A DNA stretch of 64,000 bases from Streptomyces sp. R28 (GCF_041052385.1 NZ_CP163439.1:1550001-1614000), one strand, 5' to 3'; shown: positions 26,273 to 37,042, counted from the stretch's first letter. Notes: generated from the sequence alone by a model not told the origin. Numbers and translations are program-made.

Positions 26273-26318
26273 GATCTCCATGATCAGAAATCTTGCTGAT
26301 CTCGATGATCAGAAATCT
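26273..26318. promoter_or_regulatory. 21-bp direct repeats (AsnC-type operator)
   Basis: GATCTC(C/G) followed by ATGATCAGAAATCT occurs at 26273-26293 and again at 26298-26318, separated by four bases, a 25-base period. Each unit holds a TGATCA palindrome. The pair lies 21 bases upstream of the rhodanese start and 83 bases before the divergent Lrp/AsnC gene, as expected for cooperative binding by that octameric regulator. Confidence 0.75.
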
Positions 26319-26400
26319 ACGGCCGGTGATCCACTTCCTGAAGGGCCGTTCCACGGTGTGCACCTTGATCTGCCGGGGATTCCCCTGCTATTCCTCGGAC

Positions 26401-26847
26401 ATGACCGCTTATTCCCCGGACGCCACGGACTGGCGCATTCTCGACGTCCTCCAGCGCGAAGGCCGTGCCAGCTTCGCCGAGCTGGCCCGCGCCGTCTCCA
26501 TGTCCGCGAGCGCGGTCACGGAACGGGTGCGGCGGCTGGAGGAAGCCGGCGTCATCCAGGGGTACGCGGCGGTCGTCGACCCCGAGGCGCTGGGCATGCC
26601 GATCCTGGCCTTCGTGCGCCTTCGCTATCCGAACGGCCACTACAAGCCGTTCCACGACCTGGTCGCCGCGACCCCGGAGATCCTGGAGGCGCACCACGTG
26701 ACGGGCGACGACTGCTTCGTCATCAAGGTCGCCGCGCGGTCGATGCGCCACCTGGAGGAGGTGTCCGGCAAGATCGGCACGCTGGGCTCGGTGACGACGA
26801 GCGTCGTCTACTCATCCCCGCTGCCCCGCCGCCCGCTGGGCCACTGA
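26401..26847 (+). CDS. Lrp/AsnC family regulator
   Basis: 148-residue regulator. The helix-turn-helix (about residues 8-60) reads TDWRILDVLQREGRASFAEL and VSMSASAVTERVRRLEEAGV, followed by an RAM effector domain with LAFVRLRYPNGHY and VTGDDCFVIKV. ATG 26401 is preferred over upstream in-frame codons, which would translate the operator repeats. It converges with sbcC, whose stop is 21 bases away. The target is probably the divergent rhodanese gene. Confidence 0.9.
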   Translation: MTAYSPDATDWRILDVLQREGRASFAELARAVSMSASAVTERVRRLEEAGVIQGYAAVVDPEALGMPILAFVRLRYPNGHYKPFHDLVAATPEILEAHHVTGDDCFVIKVAARSMRHLEEVSGKIGTLGSVTTSVVYSSPLPRRPLGH

Positions 26848-26867
26848 CGTCGCCCGACACCCCTCGG

Positions 26868-29800
26868 TCAGTGGCCCCGCTGCCGCAGCTCCGACCCGGA
26901 CCTTCCCTTCACGACCTCCAGCTGCGCGTGGATCCGCCGCCGCAGGTCGGCGACATGGCTGACGATCCCGACGCTGCGGTCGCGTTCGCGCAGTGAGTCG
27001 AGGACGTCGAGCACCTCGTCGAGGGTCTGGTCGTCGAGGCTGCCGAAGCCCTCGTCGATGAAGAGCGTGTCGAGGCGGACCCCGCCGGCCTCGTCGGTGA
27101 CGACGTCCGCGAGGCCGAGGGCGAGGGCGAGGGAGGCGAAGAACGTCTCGCCGCCCGACAGCGTCGCCGTATCCCGCTCACGCCCGGTCCAGGCGTCGAC
27201 GACATGCAGCCCGAGCCCACTGCGGCCGCGGCCGGCCCGGTCGTCGGAGTGGACGAGGGTGTAGCGGCCGGACGACATGCGCTGCAGCCGTGCGGTCGCG
27301 GCGGCGGCGACCTGTTCGAGGCGGGCCGCCAGCACGTACGACTCCAGGCGCATCTTGCGTTCGTTGTCCGCCGAGGTGCCGGCCGTGAGAGCGGCGAGGC
27401 GGGCCACCCGGTCGTACTCCTCGCGCAGCGGGGCGAGTTGGCGTACGGCGGTGGCCGCGCGGGCGGACAGCCGGTCCAGCTCGGTGCAGCGCCGGGCAGC
27501 CGCGTCGCGCGCGGAGGCGGCGTCTCGGACGCGCTGTGCCGCGGCGGCAGCGGCGCGCTCGGTGGAATCGAGGTCGGCGGGCGGCTGCTCGGCGGCGGCC
27601 GCGGTGTCGGTCTCGGAGAGGACGGCGCGTACGGCGGCCTCCTCCGACTGCCAGGCGTCCAGCCGTCGTTGGAGCTCGCGGTGGGCGGCGTCGTCCAGGA
27701 GCGCGGCGGCCGCGGCCTGCGGGGTGTCGAAGCCCGCGCGGAAGGCGGCGTCGGCCAGGCGGGCGTCGGCGTCCTTGAGCCGCTGGGCGGTGTCCTCGGC
27801 GGCGCGCGCGGTGTCGGCGGCGTCGGTGAGCAGCGCGACCTGCCGCTCCAGCTGCGCGGCCCGCGCGGCCACGCTGTCGGCGGCGCCACGGGCCTGCGCC
27901 AACTCCGCTTCCAGGGCGCCCTTCTCGCGGTCGAGCCGCTCGCGCCGGCCGACCCGGGCGGCGGCCCGGACGGCAGCCTGCTGCTGAGCGGCGGTGCGCT
28001 GCTCGTGCTCCGCCTCGGCCCGTCGCAGCTCCTCGTGGACGGAGTGCAGCACCGAGGCGTCCCTGCGGGTCTGCGAGAACAGCCGCTCCAACTTGTCGGC
28101 GGCTTCCGCGAGTTGGCTTGTGGGCAGGTCGCCGGCCTCGGCGCTCGCCGCGGCCAGGGCTTCCCGTACGACGCCCAGGCGCCGTTCGTTCTCGGCGTGC
28201 CGTTCCTCTGCCTGCTGGTATGCGGCCAGCGCCCGCTCCTCGGCTTCCCGGTCGACGTGTCCGACGTCCTTGCGGGCGGGTGCGGGGTGGTCGGTGGCGC
28301 CGCAGACGGCACAGGGCGCGCCGTCCTGGAGCTGTGCGGCGAGTTCGGCGGCGATGCCGTTCAGGCGCTGTTCCTTGACGTCCAGCCAGTGCGCCTTGGC
28401 CTTCAGCGCCGACTCCTGGGCGTCGGAAGCCTGCCGGGCGGCCGTTTCCGTGTCGCCGGCCAGCTGGTCACGCATCCGCGCGGCGGCGAGCCGCTGCCGC
28501 GCGGGCTCGCGCTGCACGGCCAGCTGGTCGGCGCGGCTCGCGGCCTCCTGCGCGGACTCGATACGGGCCTGCAGTCCGGCCCGGGTCTCCTCCCACCCGG
28601 CGAGCCAGGCCTCCGCCTCCAGCCGGACGTCGTCGTCCGCACGCTCCTGGCGATCCAGATCCGCGCGCTCCGCGACGAGTTCGGCCAACCGCTGCTCGCC
28701 GCGACGGGCCGCCTCCAGCCCGCCCAGCTCCTCGGCGATCCGACGCGCTGCGGCGGCGAGCCCTGCGGCACCGGCGTCGGCGAAGTCGTCCGGCGTCCGG
28801 GCAGACGCGTACGCCTCAAGGGCCCCGCCGCGCCCGCCGGCAGAGACGTCCTCCGTGCCACGAGCTGCCCCGGCACCCGCGCCTCCCTCACCGAAGGCAC
28901 CTCCAAGCAGCGCACGCGCGCGTGCCTCCGCCACGGCCGCCCGCCGGTGTTCGGCCTCGGTGGCCTCCCGCAGTTCCAGCGCCGGTGCCACGGCCTCGGC
29001 CTTGCGGGCCCGCTCCATGCGTGTCCGCGCCTCCCGGTGCGCGTCGGCCCGCTCCTCCAGCAGCCGGGCCCGCTCCCGCGCCTCGGCGAACCGCCGCTGC
29101 AGCCGGGCCACTTCGCGTACGTCGGCCAGGGCGTGGTCGGCGGCGGCCTGGGCGGACTCGGCGGCCAGGAGGCGGCAGTGGGCGACGGTCAGCTGCTCAC
29201 GGACGGTGCTGCGGGCGACGGCGGCGGCACCGAGGATGGCGTCGGCCAGGCCCGGCTCGCCCGGTGCGAGGTCGGGCAACCGCATGGCGTCGCCCGCCGC
29301 CTGCTGCATGCGGTGGGCGTCGGCCAGCAGCGCGGCGTCGCCGTCCCGTACCTGGGTCTCGGCCGCGCGTCGGCGCTCGGCGAGGCGCTTCTCGACCTCG
29401 GCGAAGCGGTGGGTGTCGAAGAGGCGGCCCAGCAGCTTGCCGCGGGCCTCGGCGTCGGCGCGCAGGAAGCGGGCGAAGTCGCCCTGGGGCAGCAGCACGA
29501 CCTGGCAGAACTGCTCGCGGCTCATGCCGAGCAGCTGGGTGACCTCCTCGCCGATCTCCTGGTGCGAGCGGCTGAGGTCCTTCCAGGTCCCGGCCTGCGT
29601 GTCGTACTCGCGCAGCCAGCTCTGTGCCTTGTCGAGCGTCGTGCCGGCGCCGCGCTTCTTGGGACGCTCCCAGGGCGGTTGCCGGGTGACCTCCAACCGA
29701 CGTCCGGCGACGGTGAGTTCGAGGCAGACCTCCGTGCGGGTGCCGACCGCTGCGTGGTCGCTGCGCAGGTTCATGCCGCCCTGGCCGCTCTGCCGGGCGC

Positions 29801-29972
29801 CCGGGACGGAGCCGTAGAGCGCGTAGCAGACGGCGTCCAGGACGGAGGTCTTCCCGGCGCCGGTCGGTCCGTGCAGCAGGAAGAGCCCGGCCGTCGACAG
29901 CGCGTCGAAGTCGACGGTCTGGGAGCCGCCGAAGGGCCCGAACGCCGTCACATCGAGGCGATGGAGCCTCAT
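26868..29972 (-). CDS. sbcC: Exonuclease subunit SbcC (Rad50-like)
   Basis: 1034-residue SMC-like ATPase of the SbcCD nuclease, which cleaves DNA hairpins and protein-blocked ends. N-terminal Walker A GPTGAGKTS lies at about residues 35-43. A very long Ala/Glu/Arg-rich coiled coil fills the middle, interrupted by the zinc-hook motif CAVC at residues 554-557. The C-terminal lobe carries the signature LSGGETFFASLALALG, Walker B TLFIDEGFGSLD and the switch SHV. ATG 29972 overlaps the SbcD stop (ATGA), giving translational coupling. Length and architecture are normal. Confidence 0.95.
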   Translation of the reverse strand: MRLHRLDVTAFGPFGGSQTVDFDALSTAGLFLLHGPTGAGKTSVLDAVCYALYGSVPGARQSGQGGMNLRSDHAAVGTRTEVCLELTVAGRRLEVTRQPPWERPKKRGAGTTLDKAQSWLREYDTQAGTWKDLSRSHQEIGEEVTQLLGMSREQFCQVVLLPQGDFARFLRADAEARGKLLGRLFDTHRFAEVEKRLAERRRAAETQVRDGDAALLADAHRMQQAAGDAMRLPDLAPGEPGLADAILGAAAVARSTVREQLTVAHCRLLAAESAQAAADHALADVREVARLQRRFAEARERARLLEERADAHREARTRMERARKAEAVAPALELREATEAEHRRAAVAEARARALLGGAFGEGGAGAGAARGTEDVSAGGRGGALEAYASARTPDDFADAGAAGLAAAARRIAEELGGLEAARRGEQRLAELVAERADLDRQERADDDVRLEAEAWLAGWEETRAGLQARIESAQEAASRADQLAVQREPARQRLAAARMRDQLAGDTETAARQASDAQESALKAKAHWLDVKEQRLNGIAAELAAQLQDGAPCAVCGATDHPAPARKDVGHVDREAEERALAAYQQAEERHAENERRLGVVREALAAASAEAGDLPTSQLAEAADKLERLFSQTRRDASVLHSVHEELRRAEAEHEQRTAAQQQAAVRAAARVGRRERLDREKGALEAELAQARGAADSVAARAAQLERQVALLTDAADTARAAEDTAQRLKDADARLADAAFRAGFDTPQAAAAALLDDAAHRELQRRLDAWQSEEAAVRAVLSETDTAAAAEQPPADLDSTERAAAAAAQRVRDAASARDAAARRCTELDRLSARAATAVRQLAPLREEYDRVARLAALTAGTSADNERKMRLESYVLAARLEQVAAAATARLQRMSSGRYTLVHSDDRAGRGRSGLGLHVVDAWTGRERDTATLSGGETFFASLALALGLADVVTDEAGGVRLDTLFIDEGFGSLDDQTLDEVLDVLDSLRERDRSVGIVSHVADLRRRIHAQLEVVKGRSGSELRQRGH

Positions 29973-31132
29973 CGCGCCACCTCCCGCACGGCCTCGTCGG
30001 CCCGTACCGCGTCGAAGGCGTCCCGCAGCACACCCTGTTCGTGCTCGTCGGGCCCGGCGCCCCGCACATGCGCCACGAAGTCCTCCGCGATCTCCTGGTC
30101 GCTCCGGTCCGCGAGCCGCTTCGCATAGGACACGTCGGGGTCGTCCGGCGCCCGCTCGGGGGCGAAGACCAGACTGAGCGTGTGCGGGAAGCGCTCGGCG
30201 AGACGGGCCATGGGGTCCGCCGGGCGTACGGCGTCCGTGAGCGTCGCCTCGACCCACGCCTCCTCGTGCCGCGCGAGCCCTGGATCGGCGAGCAGTTCCT
30301 CCAGCGTCCCCCGGATCCGGGCCAGCGCACGCGGCACCGGGCACTCGACGCGCTCAGCGGTGACCGCGCCATCGGCGTCCAGGTCGACGAGCCACATGCT
30401 CTTGCGGTGGCCGGCCTCCGAGAACGAGTACGGCAGCGGCGAGCCCGAGTAACGGACCCGCTCGGTGATGGTCTGGCTGCCGTGCAGATGCCCCAGCGCC
30501 GCGTAGTCCACGCCGTCGAAGACCCCGGCAGGTACCGCGGCCACCCCGCCGACGGTGATGTCCCGCTCGCTGTCGCTGGCCTCGCCCCCGGTGACGAAGG
30601 CGTGCGCGAGGACGACCGACCGCGTGCCACGCGCGCGTGCGGCGAGGTCGGCCCGTACCCGGTCCATGGCGGCGGCGAGCACGGCCTCGTGCCCGGTCTT
30701 GTCGACGCCGAACTCGTCCTTCACCAGAGCGGGTTCGAGATAGGGCAGGCCGTAGAAGGCCACGTCGCCGAAGTCGTCCCGAAGCACGACCGGTGTGCCG
30801 CACGCCGCGGGCTCGGTCCGCAGATGGATGCCGGCCCGCCCGATCAGCCCCGCGCCCACACCGAGCCGACGCGCCGAGTCGTGGTTCCCGGAGATCATCA
30901 CCGTCGGCACACCGAGGTCGGCGAGCCGGTGCAGGGCGTCGTCGAACAGCTCGACCGCGGCGAGCGGCGGCACCGCCCGGTCGTACACGTCTCCCGAAAC
31001 GAGCACCGCGTCCACGCCGCGCTCACGCACGGTCGTGACGAGGTGACCGATGAACTCGGCCTGGGCCCCGAGCATGTTCACGCGGTGGAACGCCCGGCCG
31101 AGATGCCAGTCGGAAGTGTGCAGCAATTTCAT
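29969..31132 (-). CDS. sbcD: Exonuclease subunit SbcD (Mre11-like)
   Basis: 387-residue Mn2+-dependent nuclease subunit. Calcineurin-like phosphoesterase motifs appear in order: SDWHLGR (residues 7-13), SGDVYDRAVPP, SGNHDSARR, LAHAFV and GHLHGS, followed by the C-terminal capping domain. ATG 31132 gives MKLLHTSDWHLGR, the universal start; AGGG lies about nine bases upstream. It forms an operon with sbcC. The accessory segment begins just upstream of this gene, with the 35-bp repeat only 54 bases before the start codon. Confidence 0.95.
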   Translation of the reverse strand: MKLLHTSDWHLGRAFHRVNMLGAQAEFIGHLVTTVRERGVDAVLVSGDVYDRAVPPLAAVELFDDALHRLADLGVPTVMISGNHDSARRLGVGAGLIGRAGIHLRTEPAACGTPVVLRDDFGDVAFYGLPYLEPALVKDEFGVDKTGHEAVLAAAMDRVRADLAARARGTRSVVLAHAFVTGGEASDSERDITVGGVAAVPAGVFDGVDYAALGHLHGSQTITERVRYSGSPLPYSFSEAGHRKSMWLVDLDADGAVTAERVECPVPRALARIRGTLEELLADPGLARHEEAWVEATLTDAVRPADPMARLAERFPHTLSLVFAPERAPDDPDVSYAKRLADRSDQEIAEDFVAHVRGAGPDEHEQGVLRDAFDAVRADEAVREVAR

Positions 31133-31185
31133 GAAATTGCCCTGACCTGCACGTTTTGCCCCCACTACGCTCAAATAACCAGCAC

Positions 31186-31220
31186 GAACCAGCACGGGGC
31201 TCGCCGTCAACACCCGCCAC
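31186..31220. repeat. 35-bp direct repeat, left copy
   Basis: Matches 54051-54085 at 34 of 35 positions in the same orientation (26 bases identical, one A/G difference, eight identical). A further CCAGCAC precedes each copy, with one extra base in the right copy. The two copies enclose 22.8 kb of accessory and decayed genes, so they may be attachment-site or recombination remnants. Confidence 0.7.
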
Positions 31221-31560
31221 GCTAATGCATGTCGTCCCCTGATCCGGCTCTCGCGAGCCGGGCCGTGGGAGGTAGATGTAGCAGGAATGGACCTTCAGGT
31301 AGTTGCTCCGGCTCCTCGCTTGGGACCAGCGCACCGCGCAACTTCGAAGAGCCCCTTTGTGATGTGCGATGGTGGGCGACCTGATGGCACCGATGCAAGG
31401 AGCCCTCAGGACTCGCCGTGACACCGTTGAGCGACGCGCCCCGGACTGTGCCCGGCCCGCTGTAGACCCGTTGCGAAGACCACGAAGCGCCTGACTGGTG
31501 GCAGCCCACAGCCCTCATGGTCGAACCGGATTCCGTGTGTGCTGGTGACCCCATGGCCCT

Positions 31561-31840
31561 TCAGCATGTGCGGCTGAATCCGCCGAGGACCTGTAGGACA
31601 CGATCGATCTCCTTTGTGTGGATCAATCGACTCCGTGTCCGCAGAAGGCCAGGAGTGCCGTATGAGCCGAGCTCATGGCAGCGTTCGACGGGTTGACCCC
31701 AATCCGGGCCGAGACCGAGGTACTCGGCAAAAGCGCGTATCCGCTCATTGGGCGTGACACCGTCGGCCACAATTACACGTTGGTCCGCGGCGAGGTGGAA
31801 TTCAGGGAGTTGGGAGTAGTCCTCCTGCGTGCAGACCCAC
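31561..31840 (-). pseudogene. Unidentified gene fragment
   Basis: Roughly 90 codons read like real protein (QEDYSQLPEFHLAADQ, GVTPNERIRAFAEYLGLG, KEIDRVLQVLGGF) and end at a stop at 31561. Upstream the same frame turns into arginine-rich noise, so the N-terminus is lost. I do not recognise the family. Confidence 0.3.
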
Positions 31841-31853
31841 TCAGGCTCGCGGC

Positions 31854-32031
31854 GAGGCCGCCTCCGCCATCGACGTCTTCCGCTGCTACGGCCAGGTTGC
31901 CTCGGAGCAGAAGGGCGAGCTCCTCCCCCTGGGCGACGGCTCCCGTCTCGTCGTCGAGGTGCCGGAGTACGTCGGCACCGAGGCCGAGCGGTACGCGTAC
32001 GGCATCCCGCCAGACATCCGCGGCCACGGTC
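31854..32031 (+). pseudogene. Unidentified gene fragment
   Basis: About 59 codons look genuine (EAASAIDVFRCYGQVASEQK, GDGSRLVVEVPEYVGTEAER, YAYGIPPDIRG) but have no start and fade into unrelated sequence. Probably the remains of a gene cut by the events that built this segment. Family not recognised. Confidence 0.3.
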
Positions 32032-32266
32032 CGCACCTCGGCACTGCCCGGCTGCATCCACCAGGTGGTCCTGCCGACTGCCATCACAATCACCGGCCTC
32101 CCCCATCCGACATCCCGACCTTAGGACGGAAGCGAAGCGCCGGCTTGCGGCCGGGCGCAAAGAAGTCGTCCCCGTGCGCACCATGTGCCGGGGGCTCTCG
32201 CCCGTACACGCTACGTTCGAGTAGCTTTACCGTTCGTATTGATGTGCGAGCGCCAGGGAGGCTTCC

Positions 32267-33508
<1,242 letters not shown>

Positions 33509-33531
33509 TCACTCGCCACGCCACCACGCCA

Positions 33532-33564
33532 GGCGTCGGGCGGCCAACCGCGCCGCCCGACGCC
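33532..33564 (+). terminator. Hairpin terminator after the P450 gene
   Basis: A perfect 12-bp stem (33532-33543 with 33553-33564) with a nine-base loop starts 24 bases past the P450 stop. Confidence 0.8.
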
Positions 33565-33599
33565 GGCGTCGGGCACCGGGGAGGGCCGGGGCGCCGGCG

Positions 33600-34271
33600 C
33601 GGTGCGCTCCACCGGCATCGCGCCGCCGCCGGTGGGCGGGGAGACGGAGGCCGGCGGAAAGGTCACCGGCAGCGCGGCCGGCGCACGGTGGAAAGGGCCG
33701 GGCCGCCAGCCCAGGTCCTCGACGGCTACGACGAGTTCGACGTCAGGGAGCCGGTCGAACAGCTTCTCCACGGCCACCGCCGCGATCAGCCGGGCAGGAC
33801 CCTGCGCCGGGCAGTTGTGCGTGCCCGCGCTCCACGCCAAGTGGGCGCGGTTGCCCGCGCGCTGATTTACCGTCAGGCGCGGGTCGGTGTCGGCTGCGGC
33901 GAGACTGACCACGAGCGGGTGCCCTGCCCGCAGCGCCACCCCGTCGTACACCACGTCGTGGACCGGATGATGCACGGCGTAGTTGGCCATGGGCGGGTCG
34001 GTCCACAGCACCTCGTCGAGGGCCTCCCTCCACCGGCAGGCTGCCGCCGGAGAGGCTGCCCGTGAACCGGTCGTCGGACAGCAGCAGCCGCAGGCTGTTG
34101 GCGATCAGGTTCTGCTGGGGCTCGGTGCCCGCGCCCATGAGCAGGACGAGGGTGTGCACCATCTCCTCGTCGGTGAGACCGGCGGGATGGTCCATGAGCC
34201 AGGACGTCACATCCGGCCGCGGCCGTCGGCGCTTCAGCGTGACGTACTCGCGGTGGACCGGCACCACCAAC
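33600..34271 (-). pseudogene. Conservon-type cytochrome P450 remnant, truncated and frameshifted
   Basis: The C-terminal 200 or so residues of a second P450 survive. The I-helix region LLMGAGTEPQQNLIANSLRL is in one frame. The K-helix region and heme loop (SAGTHNCPAQGPARLIAA) are in another. The join near 34030-34035 looks like one extra G in GAGGGAGG where GAGGAGG would give LPVEEALDEVLW. The usual ExxR is replaced by a motif ending in LW, and GTEP replaces AGxxT; both recall the CYP157-type P450s of Streptomyces conservons. The N-terminal half is missing, replaced at about 34265 by lectin sequence on the other strand. Confidence 0.7.
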
Positions 34272-34519
34272 ACGTCCTCGACGCTCCAGAACTACACATG
34301 GGGCCACTGCCTGGACAGCAACTCGGCCAGGGACGTCTACGCCAACAGCTGCAACGGTGGCAACAACCCGCTGTGGCAGGTCATCCAACCCGCGCCGAGA
34401 AGCGCAGTCATGCTCCGGAACACGGAGAGCCGCCTCTGCCTCTACCAGACACTGGCGGCCTCTACCGGACGACGGAGTGCGACCGCAATGCGCGCACCCA
34501 GCGGTGGACCATCGGCTGA
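34264..34519 (+). pseudogene. Ricin-type beta-trefoil lectin fragment, frameshifted
   Basis: Reads TTNTSSTLQNYTWGHCLDSN, VYANSCNGGNNPLWQVI and NTESRLCLYQTL. It then shifts frame to LYRTTECDRNARTQRWTIG and a stop. C-L-D, the repeated Asn/Gly and Q-x-W are the hallmarks of the ricin B-chain repeat that ends many secreted Streptomyces enzymes. Only about 85 codons remain and there is no signal peptide, so this is a scrap of a carbohydrate-binding protein fused against a P450 remnant. Confidence 0.65.
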
Positions 34520-34629
34520 GTCACCGGTCTCTCACCGGGGAACGACGGCGACACGCTCACCTCCGGCAACCGGCACCGCCCGCCCCGAAGGCTGGGGCCG
34601 GTCAGCGACCGGTTCGCTCCGTTCGGTCA

Positions 34630-36246
34630 TCAGTAGTCGTTGCGACGCCGCAGCATGAAGGGCCGGCCGTCAGGGTCTACGAGAAGGCGATGCAGAGGCG
34701 TGCAGAGGGTTGTGGCCGTACGCGAGAGGCTGGGCGGGTGATAGGTGCGCAAGCGCCCTGGTGGTCTGGGGCCGCGGCGGCCATGGGCGTGCCAGGCGTC
34801 CAGTGCGGCGGCGCTCGCCGCGAAGGCATCGAAGGCGTTCCGGGGGTCGCACAGGGTGTCGGGCGTGTGCGGGGTAGCGGGTGCTTCCAGGTCCAGGTGC
34901 TCGCGCGCGAGTTCCAGGCGCAGATTCCTGGCGAAACTGCGTGCGCCGTCCCCGAGGCCACCGGGGTCGCGCGGCTCGCGTGGGTCCGTGGTCTCGTCCA
35001 GGACGGCACAGGTGAGTTCGGAGTCGTGGGTCCAGGAGCGGAGGTTGATGTTGTCTGATCCGACCGAGGCCCACACGTCGTCAATGACGCAGACCTTGGC
35101 GTGTACGTACACCGGTGTCCCGGCGTGGTTCTCCAGCCCGTACACCGAGACCCGCCCACCACCGGCTCGGCGCAGCCTGTCCAGGGCCGTGATCCGGCCG
35201 ATCAGGTTCATCGGCCGCGTGAGCCTACCGTCCTGTTCGGGGACGGAGGGGATGACCGCGATCAGGCGCAGGCCGGGGTTGGCGGTCAGTGCCTCGGCGA
35301 AGCAATCCACCACGCGCGGAGACCACAGGTACTGGTCCTCCAGGTAGATCAAGGTTCGGGCCCGCCGCAGCGCCTTGTGGTAGCCCCGCGCGATACTGCG
35401 CTCGCCGTCGGGGGCGAAGTCGTAGCCGCGCAGCAGCCGGTTGGGGTAGGTGCGCAGAGTTTGGATGGTGTGTGTGCCGCAGGGCAACGGGTCGGGTGCC
35501 TGGGGCGGCAGCGGGTCGGCGCGCGTGTCCTCGTGATGAGCGAGTTCCCGAAGGCGGACGAGTGGGCTGCGGGTGAGCGGCCCGGGGTCGTCCCAGCGTT
35601 CGCGGAAGCCGGCCTCTATGTCGCCGACAGCCGGTCCGCGTATCGCGAGCTGGACGTCGTGCCATGGGGGGTGAGGTCCGTACGCGGCGGCGAGGGGCAG
35701 TGACTGCGGATCCCCGCGGTGCGTCGCGTCGTCGTGGCGGTTGTGGCACAGATCGATACCGCCCACGAAGGCGATGTCACGCTCTGGTCGGCCAGGGTGG
35801 CGGAGCACGACGAGCTTTTGGTGGTGCGAGCCGCCGGGGCGTACCCGCATGTCGAGCAGGCATTCGCCGCCCGCCGCTTCGACCTCCTCGCCCAGGTGGC
35901 GGTTTTCGGCCTCACTGAACTGCAAGCGGTCCAGGTGGGAGCGCCAGAGCAGCCCTTTGACGATCACTCCGCACTCGGCCGCCTCGGCAAGGACGGTGCC
36001 GATGTGGCTACCGGGGCCATCGAGACGCTCGTCGGGATCGCCTCGCCAGTCGGTGAACAAGAGCAGGTCTGCGGCGCGCTGCGCTCGGATCGCGCTCAGG
36101 AGTTCTGGAAAGTACGTCGCACCGTGGATGAGGGGCCGCACCAGGTTTCCGCGCGACCAAGCCGCCCCGTCCGATCGACGGCTGTCCAGCCGTGTGGCGC
36201 TGTTGCCGCGTTCGTCCGAGGTCAGCAGCCAGTCGGTGAGTTCCAC
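34630..36246 (-). CDS. Phospholipase D family protein
   Basis: 538 residues with two PLD catalytic repeats. The second repeat has the full HxKxxxxD motif (VHAKVCVIDD, followed by GSDNINLRS). In the first, SHHQKLVVLRHP, the aspartate position is arginine, followed by DIAFVGGIDL as in PLD enzymes. No signal peptide is evident, so it is likely cytoplasmic, unlike secreted Streptomyces PLD. GTG 36246 is preceded by AAGGAAC at eight bases. It is isolated between decayed regions. Transphosphatidylation, cardiolipin-synthase-like or nuclease roles are all possible. Confidence 0.82.
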   Translation of the reverse strand: MELTDWLLTSDERGNSATRLDSRRSDGAAWSRGNLVRPLIHGATYFPELLSAIRAQRAADLLLFTDWRGDPDERLDGPGSHIGTVLAEAAECGVIVKGLLWRSHLDRLQFSEAENRHLGEEVEAAGGECLLDMRVRPGGSHHQKLVVLRHPGRPERDIAFVGGIDLCHNRHDDATHRGDPQSLPLAAAYGPHPPWHDVQLAIRGPAVGDIEAGFRERWDDPGPLTRSPLVRLRELAHHEDTRADPLPPQAPDPLPCGTHTIQTLRTYPNRLLRGYDFAPDGERSIARGYHKALRRARTLIYLEDQYLWSPRVVDCFAEALTANPGLRLIAVIPSVPEQDGRLTRPMNLIGRITALDRLRRAGGGRVSVYGLENHAGTPVYVHAKVCVIDDVWASVGSDNINLRSWTHDSELTCAVLDETTDPREPRDPGGLGDGARSFARNLRLELAREHLDLEAPATPHTPDTLCDPRNAFDAFAASAAALDAWHAHGRRGPRPPGRLRTYHPPSLSRTATTLCTPLHRLLVDPDGRPFMLRRRNDY

Positions 36247-36441
36247 AGCCCAGTTCCTTTAGACAACACCCACGTGTACCCAGTTTCCTGCACCCTCATC
36301 GCAAGCCGAACCTTGTCGTTGGCGCGGGGCGTAGCACAGCACGAAGGGCAATGTGGCCTCGCACAACTCCACCGGATCGGCTCTGCCCTGGTATGAGGCG
36401 CAGCACCGCTGCCCCCTCGGCCTCCTTGAACCGACCCGTCA

Positions 36442-36467
36442 CCCGACCCCGACCCCGACCCCGACCC
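36442..36467. repeat. Hexamer simple repeat CCCCGA
   Basis: About four tandem CCCCGA units, the first one base short. Likely a slippage-prone microsatellite in decayed sequence. Confidence 0.7.
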
Positions 36468-37042
36468 GGTCAACGCTCCACACGAGGGTGGCGAGGCCCG
36501 CACACCCAGGCGTTCTCCGAGGACCCTGACGACCGCCGGGTCCCCCGGCCCGCCGCACGCCCGCCCCCCATGCGACCGGTAGCCACCTCGCGCGCCCAGG
36601 CTGCGCGATCCACCCCCGAGGTGCCCGCGGCCACTGGCGGATCTGCCAGCCGTAGGGGATGCTCCGGTCGCCATGTGGCTCAGGGTCTCCCAGTCGGTGT
36701 CGAGGTCGTACGCCAGGTCCTGGACCAACAGGGACAGGGCCAGGTCCCGCACGTGTACGCAGCCCTGTTCACAGTGCTCCGCACGCCTCGAGGGAGCCGA
36801 CATGCCCGGATCCTGTTCGGACCACGACGAAACGGGGCTGCCGGCACCGCGACCCCACCACCTTCGGCAATCGGTCAGCTCCCCATCCGCCGTATACCCC
36901 TCCTCCCCCGCCTGGGCGATAACAGGCTGTCCGGCATTCAGCGCCTGGCCGCGCGGAACTCCCCCGGCGCCAGCCGCGGCTCGGTCTTGCCGGCCTCGCA
37001 GCCACTGACCGTCGACTGTCCGCCGCACCTCCAGCCCGGCAG

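Larger units (their letters stand above)
31221..32266. other. Decayed region between sbcD and the P450 gene
   Basis: About 1 kb without an intact gene. Base composition is less GC-biased than in neighbouring genes and reading frames switch repeatedly. Two stretches with protein-like codon choice (about 31561-31840 minus and 31854-32031 plus) look like gene fragments and are listed separately. A region at about 32220-32250 (GTAGCTTTACCGTTCGTATT) probably contains the P450 promoter, although no clear -35/-10 pair is visible. Confidence 0.5.

Noticed and set aside
27204..30128. Uninterrupted 974-codon frame on the plus strand across sbcC
   Set aside because: It is antisense to a clear SbcC gene. 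The translation is Gly/Arg/Ala/Leu-rich without domains, a usual effect of high third-position GC.
34598..34612. CCGGTC-AGC-GACCGG hairpin near the PLD stop
   Set aside because: Only six base pairs and inside a GC-rich decayed stretch; not enough to call a terminator.
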